NCBI GenBank assembly: GCA_964030785.1
Contig: OZ034979.1
Location: 14,182,583 to 14,246,582 of the forward strand
Source of the DNA: Siderastrea siderea
Taxonomy: Eukaryota; Cnidaria; Anthozoa; Scleractinia; Rhizangiidae
DNA length: 64,000 bases
Direction: 5' to 3'
The position numbers and the translations under genes are program-made. Of this stretch, positions 1 through 9,900 are shown piece by piece. Below the pieces are notes generated by a model. It did not search any database. It worked only from the letters and a program-made list of their open reading frames with translations, and was not told the origin of the DNA. How positions within the stretch are numbered: position 1 is the first letter of the stretch; each line of letters opens with the position of its first letter.

Positions 1-2111
1 ATAAATTCTCTACTATGCTAGCGTAACCATTGACTACGCAAAAGTAAACACTTCCCACGGAACAAAAATCTTATTGACAGATGCACGAGGACCTTATGTC
101 ATGTTCCTGGTAGTTAGTTTACTCTTGCATGGTCTTTAAACGGTGTAAATAAATTAAAAATATGGAGCACAAAAAACGTGTATGCTTGTCTTGAATGCAC
201 TCCAATGCTTGTCTTGAATGCCAACCTCATGTCTGTGCACTGGAGTGTCCTTATAAGTACTGTAACAGTGTTTTGTTTATAACTATGACAGATTAAAAGC
301 TTTTTTCTTCAAATTTGGTGGAAAATTATACTTTTATTTCTCTTTTCTGTGCTTAAAGGATTTTTAATTATCTTTAAAATTTAATGAGATACGAACAGGT
401 CAATTTGTCGTGCAATTTTGCCACTATGCTATAATAGGGTAAGGGGTACATACATTTATTTTTGTAGGACTAGTTTTAAGATCTGCTGTTCTTTCTTGGT
501 AGACTGTTAGGTATGTTAATAGTGTCTAATCTGGTTAATATTATTATTATTATTGTTATTAATTTATTTTTATTAACGAGAGATTGCTAGTTAAAGTTGT
601 TCTTCAAGTTCTTTCCCAAGGCCAAAAAATTTTACAGTTTTTAAAAATTTGTATCTTCTTGTAATTTCAATATGTTGCCTTGAACTTTGACTATGATTTA
701 GGACTACTATAGTACTATAGCATAAAAAAATTGACATTTGCATCAGTGATTGACAAGTGACAAACAGTTTGTGCTAACAACCTGTTTTTTTCAAAAATTC
801 GTTGTGTTAACTGAAGGGCAAACTTTGGTCGACCATAACTCATCAATGAACAAAGCTATTGCAGCACGGTTTCCTTCATCTTCTAGAGCATTAATAACTG
901 AAGAAGTGTACAAGAGGTTAAAGGAAAATATTTAAATAAATACAAGATATTATAAGAAATATTAGGTATTCATATTTTGCAGCAAAACACACAGTACTAA
1001 TTTCGAAAAATTCTCAAAACCTCAACTGTAAGGGTTAGGAAACCAAACTCACTAATTTTATACAACCAACCATGGCCTCAGTAGTGATTAATGTTAATAT
1101 TAGAGGTCGAGGTCAAAGGTTAAACTTTCTAAGAAAACTGTTGCAAATAGTACAATTTTTTCTTAATTGGCCGTAAATGGCATTGTATAACTTATCACCG
1201 TTTAACTTTAAAACCGTCATATTATTTTGGCGGCTAGAATAAGTCTTGCCCTAAATAACGCTGTGTTCAATTCATCTAAAGAATCTATTTGAGCTCAGAA
1301 AAAAATCAGATTGACATGGGCCATTTTTGTAAAACATGGTCGATGTGCCCTCCTTTTTGAGACTTTGAAGGGCCATATCTTCACGAAGAAACAAGTTTGA
1401 TAAAAGAAAATTACACCAACGTCTTCCGCTCAGTAAGATCTTTAAAACGATAGTAAATACTGATGTTTTTGTTAAGATTCGAATTTTTTAAAAGCAACAA
1501 GGTGTGAAGTCGATTTCCCCTCTTTGCCTAAAATAGGGTCTTCACGCCAGAAAAAAATTCAAAATAAAGTAACCTGTTAATCAAATGACGTGAAAACTAC
1601 AACAAGTCAATTTTGTCACAAAAGGAATAAGTGGGCCAAATGTCAGACCTTAACCCTTAGATTTAGTCATTTTGGAATTTTTTCAAACCAGTCACATTTT
1701 CGAGTAAGAGAAAACTGATCTCCAAAACTCATACTCAGATGTTAGGCATATGCCTTTACTGGATTTTTTCAGAACCAAAATGTTCACTTTTTTAAATGCG
1801 AGGGTTAAGAAATGGCTTTCTACCGCTCAAGGGGGAATAGAGTTAACCCTCCATAACCAGATTTTGAGCCACTTAGGCAAAGATTTTCAACGATTCCCCC
1901 ATTTTGTTGAGTCCCCTCCCTTTTTTTGACTTCAAACCAGCGTAAAAGGTAGAAACATTGACCAATGAAACTGAAACTTTAACAAAATAAAAAACAGGTC
2001 TAAATAAAGGTTAACACCAAAGGACAAAGACATTGGACTTATTCTAAATTTTTATAATTTTTCGAAGTTGTGTTAGGAGAGGGGGAACTCAACCGCAAAT
2101 ATAGCTAATTT
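1..2111. other. AT-rich non-coding stretch
   Basis: I recognise no gene here. The stretch is AT-rich with many homopolymer runs and an ATT microsatellite near 539-560. Open frames are short and start at non-ATG codons. A short CT/GA-rich piece near 2077-2095 reads as an inverted single unit of the 21-bp minisatellite found at 21653-21830. The same stretch recurs at 26554-28664 and 54045-56155. Confidence 0.7.
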
Positions 2112-2675
2112 ACTATTTGTATACATTGGTACTGACTTTGTAGGACCCTTATACGTAAAGGAGAGTCAAGTGTCACGAAAGCGTACGTATGTGTGTCCAC
2201 AAATGCGTGGTCGCGTATAGGTCACTTGGAGCTTACAAATGGCCAAACGACAGATGAATTTCTGCAAGCCTTCAGTCGCATAACAAATCGCAGCGGTGTT
2301 TGCCATACAGTGTGGTCAGACAATGCAAAAACCTTCAAAGTCGCAAGTAGAGAAAATAAGAGGTTATATGACCAGCCAAAGTCACAGAGCCAGTCGCTGT
2401 GGGACACTTTGGATCAAGATCGAATCAAGTCAGAGTTATCAGCAAAGGGGATTAAGTAGAATCAGCCACCCCACAAGCCAGTCATGAAGAAGACGTTCCT
2501 GTACATGGTGGGGAGAAGTTGCAGTCGGTTGTTGTTCCGGCTCAGAGCTTTCCTGTTCCTTAAAGTAGACTCATTGTTGGCCTCCGCGACGGAGGACAAG
2601 GTAAGGAGGATGTTACAGCCCTTCGCACACGATCTGGAAGAGTAGTTAACAACGTGAGAGACTCGACTTGTGACT
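2112..2675 (+). pseudogene. BEL/Pao retrotransposon integrase relic A
   Basis: This is the end of a BEL/Pao pol gene, broken by frameshifts. Three pieces are visible: an integrase-core start (GTDFVGPLY, with the first catalytic Asp) near 2127-2160; a stretch from 2193 to 2459 with the typical HLELTNGQTTDEFLQAF block and the second catalytic Asp in SDNAKTF; and the pol C-terminus with the RTRSGRVV motif near 2630-2650. The third catalytic residue (Glu) and the region after it are missing. In BEL/Pao elements integrase inserts the cDNA copy. The frame changes between 2160 and 2193 and again after the stop at 2457. A second relic of the same family, relic B, lies at 20335-21620 in the same orientation. 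Confidence 0.85.
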
Positions 2676-3699
2676 ACGATTAACCCTACCCTACCCTAGT
2701 AAGTTAGCTTTGTAAGTTACGTGCCCTTGTTTGCGTCCTTCGTAGCTTGTGAATCAAAGTGTTGTACACCCGCTCGGACATCTAAGTTGTGTATCGATGT
2801 CTAATGGTCATTAAACATTGTGTTGAGGAAAGCTGTATTTCGTCGAGCTTCCTAACAGGAATTAAGACTTCTGCAAGATAAGCTCTATCAGCACCCACCA
2901 CCACGATCTGGTAATTAAGGAGATGGGAGAGGGGGGGGGGGCCGGCGGTACTAAAACAAAACAAGACACTACATTTATATATGCAGGTACCAACAGGCAC
3001 ATTAGCTTCACGGTGTAGCAGCAGGCTTTGTTCTTTTGAATTTTTTTCCATTTCTGAAAGAATTTTATTTGGGATGTTGGTCCACCTTGGCTTTGGCAGG
3101 GACCAGGACCATTTAGTTGATGAACCAAATCCTGAAACGCGCAAAAAGTCAATTTAGTATCAAATTAAAGCTTATTGCCTATATTTGGAACGTCTACTTG
3201 TTACTTTTTATGTAACCTGTACCTAAGCGAGAAATACAACTTTTTGGAACGGAGGTAGGCTAGGAGAAATTGAACTCCTAAATCTATAAGAACTATAAAA
3301 TAATTTATATCTCTGTAAATATCAAACTTATTTGTACCAGACTTGGCAGAAATACTACCCTTATCAAGATATGTTAATTTTAGCTTTCAGACATGTTTTC
3401 TGAGTTGCCATGGCTACAGCCGCCAATCGAATAGTAAATAAGGCCTCGGGCGGGGCACAAAGTTTGCCCCATTCTTAACTCCGAGAGTATGAAGGCTATG
3501 ACAACAAGACGTGAGGTTAAAGGGTACGTCTTACAATGTTTCCTTTGGGGTCTGCAGAACGACTTGATGACGTCACTTGACGTGGGAATTATGTCAAAGT
3601 TTTCAAGTGGCGGCCATCTTGGATGCGCCATCTTTGATCCAATCTTGTCTCTAGATTTAGTTTACACAGAGAGAAAACAGGCGAGGCAGGCCATGTTTA
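2676..3699. other. Non-coding stretch after the BEL relic
   Basis: The first 60 bases are the 3' non-coding end of the BEL/Pao element, because they are shared with 20430-20485. The rest has no gene I can support. Minus-strand frames at about 2860-3150 contain a weak Lys-rich, Pro-rich pattern that might be an old Myb/SANT-like transposon accessory protein, but it is split between frames and I do not call it. A palindromic TGACGTCA lies at 3568-3575 and a GCCATCTTGG near 3613; both may be chance. Confidence 0.5.
2931..2941. repeat. Poly-G tract, 11 G (copy 1)
   Basis: This is an uninterrupted run of 11 Gs followed by CCGGCGG. The same tract has 12 Gs in copy 2 (29484-29495) and 15 in copy 3 (56975-56989), so it is a length-variable marker that separates the three copies. 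Confidence 0.95.
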
Positions 3700-3832
3700 G
3701 AAATGTTGGTTGTTACTTGGTTTTTGAACAACAAACTCAACCCACATATCGCGCCAAGTCCGGGAATCGAACCCGGGACACATTGGTGGGAGACAAGTGC
3801 TCTCACCTCTGCGCCATATCTGCTCCCCCTTA
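3700..3832 (-). mobile_element. tRNA-Gly-like SINE (coral-type)
   Basis: On the minus strand the head has a near-consensus box A (TGGCGCAGAGG) and a perfect box B (GGTTCGATTCC) inside a paired T-arm, CCGGG/CCCGG. The anticodon loop reads CTCCCAC, giving CCC as in tRNA-Gly. The acceptor ends do not pair, so it is not a working tRNA. After the head comes a body starting ATATGTGGGTTGAGTTTGTTG-like, a tail I associate with abundant tRNA-derived SINEs in corals (from memory, not searched). The element runs from the head near 3830 toward 3700; the distal end is uncertain. No target-site duplication was identified. Confidence 0.75.
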
Positions 3833-4194
3833 AACAACAACGTTAGTCTAAAGGAGTCTCACACACTTTGCTCCAAGCTACTTTGTACAAATCAATCTTT
3901 TGACAATTGTCCTAATTATGAACGTTTGCAAAGTTCAAAAACTGTTGAAAAGTTTGTCCTTTTGCTCTCGCGTTGAAATACATCAGAACGTAATGACCAC
4001 AACTCCTGCTGTTCACAGCTTGGAGAGACCTCGTGTTCGTCATCACGTACTTCCACTGCTTCACGATTCATTCGTTCAATGGTTAAGCTTGGTAGCATTG
4101 CAGAGATACAGTAAAACTGACCATTAGTTTACAGACATTGTCTTTTGTTCAAATACCTAACCAGTGTTTTCCTGGTTTGTCATGTGGGTCTGTG
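3833..4194. other. Non-coding stretch
   Basis: I see no recognisable gene or repeat here. Open frames in the area (75 aa on plus, 60 aa on minus) overlap each other, begin with non-ATG codons and have no known motif. Confidence 0.5.
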
Positions 4195-4345
4195 TTAACA
4201 ATTTAAGAGCAGCAATACCTGGCCAGGGTTCTTGGGTAAACGATCACAGGCCACCACTCCATAGAAGTAAGGTTTCAACATGGGAACTTCCATAGCCAAA
4301 TATTCCAATTGCACATTGTTCGGGACCACTTGTTTTACGTCAAAT
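4195..4345 (-). pseudogene. Adenain-like cysteine protease N-terminal relic (Polinton-like)
   Basis: The minus-strand frame begins near 4345 and ends at a stop at 4195. It contains FYGVVACDRLP about 20 residues after a Met, followed by a hydrophobic stretch ending in Asn. This matches the N-terminal pattern of adenovirus-type cysteine proteases carried by Polinton/Maverick-like elements, where such enzymes mature capsid proteins. The catalytic His, Glu and Cys lie further on in those proteins and are absent, so this is a stub. It starts directly downstream of, and slightly overlaps, the F54H12.2-like relic, which supports a shared mobile-element origin. The call rests on a short motif from memory. 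Confidence 0.45.
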
Positions 4346-4864
4346 TGCGTTCGTAGATGCCGTAGAGCACAGCACCATCGGAATCGATCTCCAGTAATTT
4401 CGCAAACTCTCCCAAGATGATGCTTGTATTGTGTTCGTGAGCCGTCCCAAATTCTAGTACCAGTTGCAAGTCTCCTGTTTGTCTTGGGTTCAACGCACGG
4501 CTGTCGGCGCATCCTTTGGCAACATTGTCAAATACAAACAGGGTGCCATTCTTGTGTTGCCCCCAATCCTCTCTTCTCACCATTTTTGCTTTATGTCCGC
4601 TTTACTGGCTTGCAGAAAGAAAAAGTACCCTGCCAGATCTCCTTGACTATCATCGTGATTGAGTTGGAACGTTTCATTTAGGTCTTCCCCTAAAACAATC
4701 TGTTTGATGGAGGTCAATCCGAATTTCTGGAAGCGGAATGGATCGAACGCCACGTTCCCGTTAGAGGCTTCCTTACGTGCCATCCCCACAATGATTCTAT
4801 CTAGGATCCTACCTTGATACAAACGGTTTGTTAGCTCTAAGGCCGGCTTGATTTTCTTGCATAC
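4335..4864 (-). pseudogene. F54H12.2-like protein relic (Polinton-like element)
   Basis: Two consecutive minus-strand frames carry one degenerate protein. The first runs from about 4864 to a stop at 4577 and holds RILDRIIVGM and DPFRFQKFGL. The second runs from about 4583 to a stop at 4335 and holds LFVFDN, a TGDLQLVLEFGTA block and LLEID. This order and spacing fit the protein family often annotated as F54H12.2-like in invertebrate genomes, which I associate with Polinton/adintovirus-like integrated elements. There is a one-base frame break near 4580. The N-terminal part of the family is missing. Copies 2 and 3 carry the same break, so the decay is older than the array. Confidence 0.6.
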
Positions 4865-5197
4865 TTAATGTTCTGATTAGACGTCTTACAGTAGGGTAAA
4901 ATGGGATGGGAGATAAAATGGGATCTTGACGTTATCTTGGGTAAGCTCCTATGCAAAGCCACCCTATTGAGAAAGGGATCTAACTAATGAAAGTGAGGTC
5001 TCATTCTGATTTGTTCTTAAGGAACCAACACTTTGCTCATGTGACAGGCTTCCAGGTGGGGTTAAAGATCAACACGTATGTTTTTTCAATCGTGCTACTG
5101 GCTGTTTCGCTTTTGCTGCTAGCCAAGGCTCACTGGAAAAGTCGATATTCAGCACGTTGCCGTAAACAGCTGAACATTGCTGAGAGGCCGCCGTGAG
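4865..5197. other. Non-coding stretch with a stray satellite fragment
   Basis: A short direct repeat, TAAAATGGGAT, occurs twice around 4897-4925. At about 5127-5176 the sequence CACTGGAAAAGTCGAT and what follows resembles the reverse-oriented satellite monomer, for example that at 6640-6690. It is an isolated fragment about 750 bp outside the main satellite. A 69-aa ATG-started frame (4987-5196) runs through it, has a hydrophobic stretch, matches no family I know, and is probably chance. Confidence 0.5.
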
Positions 5198-5594
5198 ATG
5201 ATCATCGAGAAGGTGCGGGCTATCGATAAGGAAAGAAGGTCAGCTACAGCTGTTGGATTTGCTAAACAGTGTGCTTGGTCGTGCTGGGAAGAGTCGGAAC
5301 AGTAAAAACATCCGCTGCCTAACCCTTGCTCTCATCGAGCTATCGCAAATCAGTTTCCTCCTCAGATCGATCAATGACCTCCTCCCTACAACAACAAACC
5401 TTAAACAATGGGCCATCATCGACGGCGACACTTGCCGTGCTTCTATTAAAACACATGCCACCTTAGAGCATTTGTTAGCAGCTTGTGATAGCTCACTGCA
5501 GAAGTACACTTGGAGACACAACTTAGTGTTGACGGTTCTCAACATCACACAGGTTCTCGACATCAAGTTTCCCGACATCACAAAGACCAGCTAA
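5198..5594 (+). pseudogene. LINE reverse-transcriptase C-terminal relic
   Basis: A first frame starting at ATG 5198 reads MIIEKVRAIDKERRSA and later CAWSCWEES before a stop near 5305. The signal then continues in another frame (from about 5300 to the stop at 5592-5594) with SFLLRSINDLLPTTTNL, LEHLLAAC and YTWRHNLVL. That series is typical of the C-terminal end of reverse transcriptases of non-LTR elements common in coral genomes, where a Cys/His cluster follows the 'LLPTPTNL' block. One Cys of the cluster is lost here. The frameshift shows this is a dead 3' fragment. The reverse-transcriptase core is absent. Confidence 0.7.
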
Positions 5595-5924
5595 GGAAGA
5601 ACCTAACCAAGTCATCAAGTTCCACCGCAATCATCACACAGTGCTTCATGCAACTCAGCTTGTATTGACCAAGGATGCCGTTTGTGTATTACCCCCCTGA
5701 AACTGCACCTGGCAGAGAACTGAGTTGCGCTCCTTGGGACGCCCTTTGTATTCTCCATGCTTGCTGCTACGACGCCTGGAAAGGCATCACGTAGTGGCAT
5801 CTTCCACTGGCGGCGCAGGAACTGTAGTCCCGTAGATAGCCGCGAAACTACAACACTTCCTGGGCAATGGCTGATGAGGATGATGGCTTGGAGTTGGCAA
5901 TTTAAGTCTGCATGATATACTCTC
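5595..5924. other. Non-coding stretch with a 31-bp copy-specific gap
   Basis: No gene is recognised. Copy 1 goes directly from GAACTGAG to TTGCGCTCC near 5720, whereas copies 2 and 3 have 31 extra bases there, ending in a second TGAG. Minus-strand frames of up to 115 aa change their C-terminal half with this indel, which argues against coding. Confidence 0.6.
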
Positions 5925-6917
5925 TTAGTGTATTCTGCATAATTTAGCCCGGTATGAGACACAACGCGTTTTGTCCATTACGGCGCACTGAAAAACTCGA
6001 TTTTCCGAAAGTTGCAGCGAACTGCTTTTATCAGCTGTTTTAGTACGATTTTGATGTTCAAGTCTAAGTAATGTACGACGCAACTTACATTTTGTCCATG
6101 ATGAGTCACTGGAAAACTCAATTTTCAAAAACTTCCTGTGAAGAGCTCAATTCTCTTGATTTACGATGATTCCCATGTCCTTAACGTTTTAGCCGCATAC
6201 AAAGGAAACTGCATTTTCTCCATGTTGTCATGTAAAAACTCGACTTTAGGAAAGTTTCCCTGAACAGCTAAAATCATCTCTTGCGTTATGAATTCGACGG
6301 CCGTACTGCATTCTGTAATTTGTTGCGCTGTACCGACATAAAATGCACTTTCTAGATAATGACTCACTGGAAAATATTGATTTTCCGAAATTTGTCCGAA
6401 ACCCTTTAAATCCCCTGTTTTTCAATGATTTTTGTGTGCGTAGTACATCCTCTAAGTTTTCGCCGTACGCAAAAGGAAAACGACTTTTCGCCATTACCAT
6501 TAACCAGGAAACGTGATTTCCTAAAAGTTGCCGGAAACAGCCCAATTCTTTTGTTTTATGATGATTTTGACGTCTGTAGTAAATTCTACAAGTTAGGGGG
6601 CTGTACCGACATAAAGCGCATTTTCTACAATATGAGACACTGGAAAAGTCTATTTTCCGCACGTTGCCTTGAACAGCTCTAATCACTTGTTTTATTTTGA
6701 CTTCCATGTCTGTAGTACATTCTATATCTTTAAGTCCCAACTCACGGAAAATGCGTTTAGTCTTTTATGGCGCACTGAAAAACAGCATTTTTAGAAAGTT
6801 GGCGTGAACAGCTTTTAACACCTGCCCTTATGATGATTGCGATGCCTTGAAGTTCCAGCCGTGTACGACGCAAAGAATTTTGTCTGAGATGAGTAAATGG
6901 CAGTTTTTAGAAAATGT
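5925..6917 (-). repeat. 134-bp satellite, reverse-oriented left block
   Basis: About seven diverged monomers read in the opposite sense to the main array, recognised by the recurring CACTGGAAAACTCGATTTTCC-like core, the GCATTTTC motif and the CAGCT(C/G)AAT motif. The monomers are more diverged than those of the central block. The block ends with a 38-bp AT-rich junction (6918-6955) where orientation switches. Apparent ORFs, including a 164-aa minus-strand frame at 6246-6740, are read-through of the repeat, not genes. Confidence 0.85.
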
Positions 6918-6955
6918 AGAAAATAAGTTTTCAGGTCTGTAGGGATTTTCCTTAA

Positions 6956-9900
6956 GTTGTCGATACAGTGCAAGACTTACAGAATGTACTACAAACATCC
7001 AATTCATCATAAAACAGGTGATTTCAGCTGTTCCCGACAACTTATGGAAAATCAGGTTTTTCTGTGACCCATAATGGAGAAAATGCATTTTGCTTTGTAT
7101 ACAACTAAAAGGTGAAGGATGCATTACGGAGATTGAAATATTCGTAAAGCAGATGAATTAAGCTGTTTACGGTAACTTTCGGAAAATTGATTTTTCTAGT
7201 GACTCAATCTAGAAACTGTGTTTTATGTCGATACAGCGCTAAAACTTACAGAATGTACTACAGACATCGAAGTCGTCATAAAACGGGGGATTTCAGCTGT
7301 TCCCGTTAACATTTGGAAAATCAAGTTTTCCAGTAACCCATAATGACGAAAATGCATTTTCCTTTGTATGCCGCTAAAACGTGAAGGATGCATTACGCAG
7401 ATTGAAGTCTTCGTAAAGCAGATCAATACAGCTGTTCACAGTAACTTTTGGAGAATCGAGTGTTTTAGTGACCCATAATAGACACAACGTGTTTTGCGTC
7501 TTACCAGACCAATCTTAATGAATGTACTACACGGATGGAAATCACCATAAAACCGGTTACTTGAGCAGTTTACAGAAACTTTCAGTAAATCAAGTTTCCC
7601 ATTGACCCATGATGGAGACATTGGCTTTCGGTGAGTTGAGCTGTTCACAGTAACTTTTGGAAAATCGAGTTTTTAGTGACTCAGTCTAGAGAGTGCGTTT
7701 TATGTCGATATAGCGCTTAAACTTACAGAATGTTCCTTGCAACTTTTGGAAAATCGACTGTTCGAGTGACTCATAATAGACGAAATGCGATTCGCGTCTT
7801 ACCGGACCAAACTTGCAAAATGTACTGCACGGATAAAAATAAGCATAAAACCGGTTACTTGAGCAGTTAAGGGCAACTTTCAGAAAATCAAGGTTCACAG
7901 TGATCCATAATGGCGAAAATGCATTTTCCTTTGTATGCTGCTAAAGCGTAAAAGGATGCACTTCGGAGATAGAAATCTTCGTAAAGCGGATGAATTAAGC
8001 TGTTCAAAGTAACTTTAGGGAAATTGAACTTTCCAGCGACTCAATCTACAAAGTGCGTTTTATGCCGATAGAGAATGTACTACAGACATCAAAGTCATCG
8101 TAACACAGGTGATTTTAGCTGTTCCCGACAACTTTTGGAAAATCGAGCGTTCTAGTGACCCATAATAGACAAAGTGCGTTTTGCGTCCTACAGGACCAAA
8201 GCTGCAAAATGTACTACACGGATGGAAATCACCATAAATTCGGTTACTTTAGCAGTTTAGTGCAACTTTCAGAAAATCAAGCTTCTCAGTGACCCATAAT
8301 GGGGAAAAGGCTTTTTCCTTTGTATGCCCCTAAAACGTAAAGGACGCACTTCGGAGATCGAAATCTTCGTAAAGCGGATGAATTAAGCTGTTCACAGAAA
8401 CTTTTGGAAAATCGAGTTTTCCAGTGACCCATAATAGACAAAATGCGTTTTAATTCTCACCGAACCAAAGTTGCGAAACGTACTACACGGATGCCAATCA
8501 CCAAGACCGGTTACTTGAGCAGTTTACGGGAACATTCAGGAAATCGAGTTTCCAAGTGCCCCATGATGGAGAAAATGGGCTTTCGTTTCCATACCGCTAA
8601 AATTTGGACGATGCACTACTGATATCGAATCACCGTAAAACGGGTGAATTCAGCTATTCACAGTAACTTTTGGAGATTTGAGTTTTTTAGTTACTCAATC
8701 TAGAAAGTGCGTTTTATGTCGAAAAAGTGCTGAAACTTACAGAATGTACTACAGACATCGAAGTCATCATAAAACAGGTGATTTCAGCTGTTCCCGGCAA
8801 CTTTTAAAAAAATCGAGTTTTCCAGTGTTCCATAATGAAAAAAATGTGTTTTGCGTCTTACCAGACCCAAACTTCCAAAATGTACTACACGGATGGAAAT
8901 CATCCTACAACAGGTGATTTCAGCTGTTCCTGACAATTTTTGGAAAATCAAGTTTTCTAGTGACCCATAATGGATTAAATGCATTTTCCTTGAAATAACG
9001 CTAAAATATGAAGGATGTATTACGGGGATTGAAATCTTATTAAAGCAGATAAACTAATATGTTCACACTAACTTTTGGAAACTTGAGTTTTCTAGTGACT
9101 CAACCTAGAAAGTGCCTGCTATGTCGATACAGCGCTAACACTTACAGAATGTACTACAGACATCAAAGTCATCATAAAACAGGTAATTTGAGCTGTTCCC
9201 GACAACTTTTGGAAAATCTAGCGTTTGAGTGACCCATAATAGACAAAGTGCGTTTTGCGTCTTACCAGTCCACACCTTCAAAACTTACTACATGAATGGA
9301 AATCACCATAAAACTAGTTACTTGAGCAGTTCAGGGTAATTTTCAGAAAACCAAACTTCTCAGTGATCCATAAAGGGAAAATGCATTTTCCATTCTATGC
9401 CGCTAAAACATAAACGATGCACTTCGGAGATCGCAACCTTCGTAAAGCCGATGAATTAAGCTGTTCACAGTAATGTTTGGAAAATTGAGTTTTCCACTGA
9501 CTCAATCTAGAAAGTGGGTCTTATGTCGATATAGCGCTAAGACTTACAGAATGTACTACAGACATCGAAGTTATCATAAAACAGCCGATTACAGCTGTTC
9601 CCGGCAACTTTTGGAAAATAAAGTTTGCCAGTGAACCATGATGGAGAAAACGCGCTTTCGTTTCTATGCCGCTAAACCTTGAAGGATGCACTACGGAAAT
9701 CGAAATCATCGTAAAACGGGTGAATTGAGCTGTTCACAGTAACTTTGAAAAATCGAGGTTTTTAGTGACTCAATGGAGAGAGTGTGTTTTATGTCGATAC
9801 AGTGCTTAAACTTACAGAATGCACTACAGACACCCGATTCATCCTACAACAGGTGATTTCAGCTGTTCCTGACAATTTTTGGAAAATCAAGTTTCCTAGG

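Noticed and set aside
2676..2740. Telomere-like CCCTA repeats (ACCCTACCCTACCCTAG)
   Set aside because: Only about three imperfect units, in the 3' non-coding part of the BEL/Pao relic, and not extended in either copy.
2611..2780. Solo LTR starting at TGTTACAG
   Set aside because: Comparison with 20365-20428 shows that this segment is coding end of pol (RTRSGRVV block), so the TGTT start is not an LTR end; true LTR borders could not be found.
2782..3144. Minus-strand Myb/SANT-like transposon accessory gene
   Set aside because: The suggestive Lys-rich and Pro-rich parts lie in different frames, the Pro run is only the poly-G tract, and no clear Trp series is present.
3568..3625. Promoter made of a CRE (TGACGTCA) and a YY1-like site (GCCATCTTGG)
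   Set aside because: No gene starts nearby on either strand, and single short motifs are expected by chance in 27 kb.
3750..3825. Functional tRNA-Gly(CCC) gene
   Set aside because: T-arm and boxes are good but the acceptor ends do not pair and a SINE-like body follows.
6246..6740. 164-aa minus-strand open frame (and its copies at 32831-33325 and 60325-60819) as a gene
   Set aside because: It lies wholly in reverse-oriented satellite; its sequence shows the repeat's own period (recurring RKC..CRYS..Y.M.Y segments) and it starts inside a monomer.
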